Assembly: GCA_013398295.1 (NCBI GenBank)
Contig: VZSF01009046.1
Coordinates: 1,146 to 65,145, forward strand
DNA: 64,000 bases
Direction of reading: 5' to 3'
Origin: Chionis minor
Lineage: Eukaryota; Chordata; Aves; Charadriiformes; Chionididae
Shown here piece after piece: positions 63,125 to 64,000 of this stretch. The first letter of the stretch is position 1, and every line of letters starts with the position of its first letter. The translations under genes and the position numbers were made by a program. The notes under the pieces are model-generated. The model saw nothing but the letters and a program-made list of their open reading frames with translations. It made no database searches and was not told the origin of the DNA.

Positions 63125-64000
63125 GTAGGGGAGGTCCGCTAGGACCAACCTGCAGATGTTGTTCCAGATTCACTAGCTGCTTCTCATGAGAAATGTGTTT
63201 TGATTAGTAAAAAAAGAATTGCTAGCAAAATAATAATTGTTGTTCTTAAGTTTTTCACCTGAATCAAAGCATTACATTCATAATGAAGATTCTGGTTTAG
63301 AAGAGGGTCTAAAGGCACTCTAGAGGCACTAAAGATATTACTTTTGATGAGTGATATATAATTTAAATGATACGGATCACCCTTATAGAAGTGTTTGGTC
63401 ATTGAGACAATCTCCTCTACATGTGTGCTTAGCAACTGCAGCTATAGGCAGACATATCTGGGTATGGGTGCATACAGTTCCCTCATATTTAATTTCTTTT
63501 CTCTTTTACTTCTTTTTTGTGTTTGTGGTAGGTCACTTATAGCCCTGGAGGATGCTTGGTTAAGATCAGTGCCTTAGCAGGCGACACGTATAAACAACGT
63601 ATATATAGCAGCAACTGTTCTTTTGAGCAGGTCTCTAGCCTTACGTTGTTTATTTGAAATAACATCTCTCAATCCATTTCCAGCATTGAAGAGCAAATAA
63701 AATTTTAACTTGCCGTTGAATATGCATGAATTATGAAGCTTTTAATATATGGTGTGATTAAGAATCCATTCCACTCATTGAATGTTTTCACTGGTAACTA
63801 AGGTCTTCATTAAAGACCGTCTGAAGCCAATTTGCAGTTTCCAACTACCTTAGCTGTAACACAACAAAATATAAATCTACCTCCTTGGGAGTGTCAGGGC
63901 CTTTGCAGTGAGAAGGATACAACTGCAATTTGTGGCTCTGCAGCATCTTTTCGATGGTATATGGAGGATATTCCTCCTGTCCCATCCATCATGGACTGAT
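63125..64000 (+). other. BRINP3: Start of the following BRINP3 intron
   Basis: It begins GTAGGG. A 12-base inverted repeat at 63590-63601 and 63642-63653 lies within it. The next exon is beyond the window. Confidence 0.75.
63590..63653 (+). repeat. 12-base inverted repeat with 40-base loop
   Basis: ATAAACAACGTA (63590-63601) is the exact reverse complement of TACGTTGTTTAT (63642-63653). It could form a hairpin in the pre-mRNA 465 bases after the donor. Confidence 0.85.

Noticed and set aside
1..64000. CRISPR arrays, operons, tRNA or rRNA genes
   Set aside because: No regularly spaced repeats, no compact gene layout and no recognisable tRNA/rRNA sequences; the window is vertebrate intronic DNA.

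Overview
The window is avian nuclear DNA. The evidence is several CR1 LINE fragments, some with the bird-typical short ATTCTATG tails, several LTRs of avian ERVL-like type, and a degraded endogenous retrovirus. There is no sign of bacterial or organellar gene organisation. The species cannot be named from the sequence.

Only one host gene is visible. Two coding exons on the + strand, 52274-52464 and 62934-63124, join in frame across a 10,469-base intron and encode part of the MACPF domain of a BRINP-family neural protein. The residues fit BRINP3 (FAM5C) better than BRINP1 or BRINP2. The earlier exons (signal peptide and N-terminus) and the later exons (rest of MACPF, Cys-rich and C-terminal parts) are not in the window. 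Bases 1-52273 are therefore most simply read as a long upstream intron, and 63125-64000 as the start of the next one.

The introns are AT-rich with scattered repeats. From left to right: a CR1 3' end (1-597) abutting or nested in a minus-strand retrovirus remnant (env about 640-2722, integrase about 2717-3240); an ERVL-type LTR (about 5225-5641, minus); an LTR-like block (about 12150-12598); a poly-T tract containing 13 N (17392-17455); a 2,087-base direct duplication that looks perfect, with a single N at its junction (17625-21799); a C-rich G-quadruplex candidate (23061-23082); an LTR-like GC-rich block (about 23975-24240); a 56-base poly-T (24983-25038); a 1.1-kb antisense CR1 (about 26503-27640); an LTR with TATA and poly(A) signal (about 28500-29200, minus); an antisense CR1 (34061-34690); an ERVL-type LTR (about 42590-42966, plus); and short CR1 tails. 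Inside the intron between the two exons lies an inverted CR1 pair (56603-56885 plus, 57963-58612 minus).

Almost all other open frames are under 130 codons, are not recognisable, and are best taken as chance or repeat-derived. I did not find a convincing novel biological system. The most useful second-look items are the junction-N duplication (a probable assembly fault), the partly open retroviral env frame, and the inverted CR1 pair within the BRINP3 intron.
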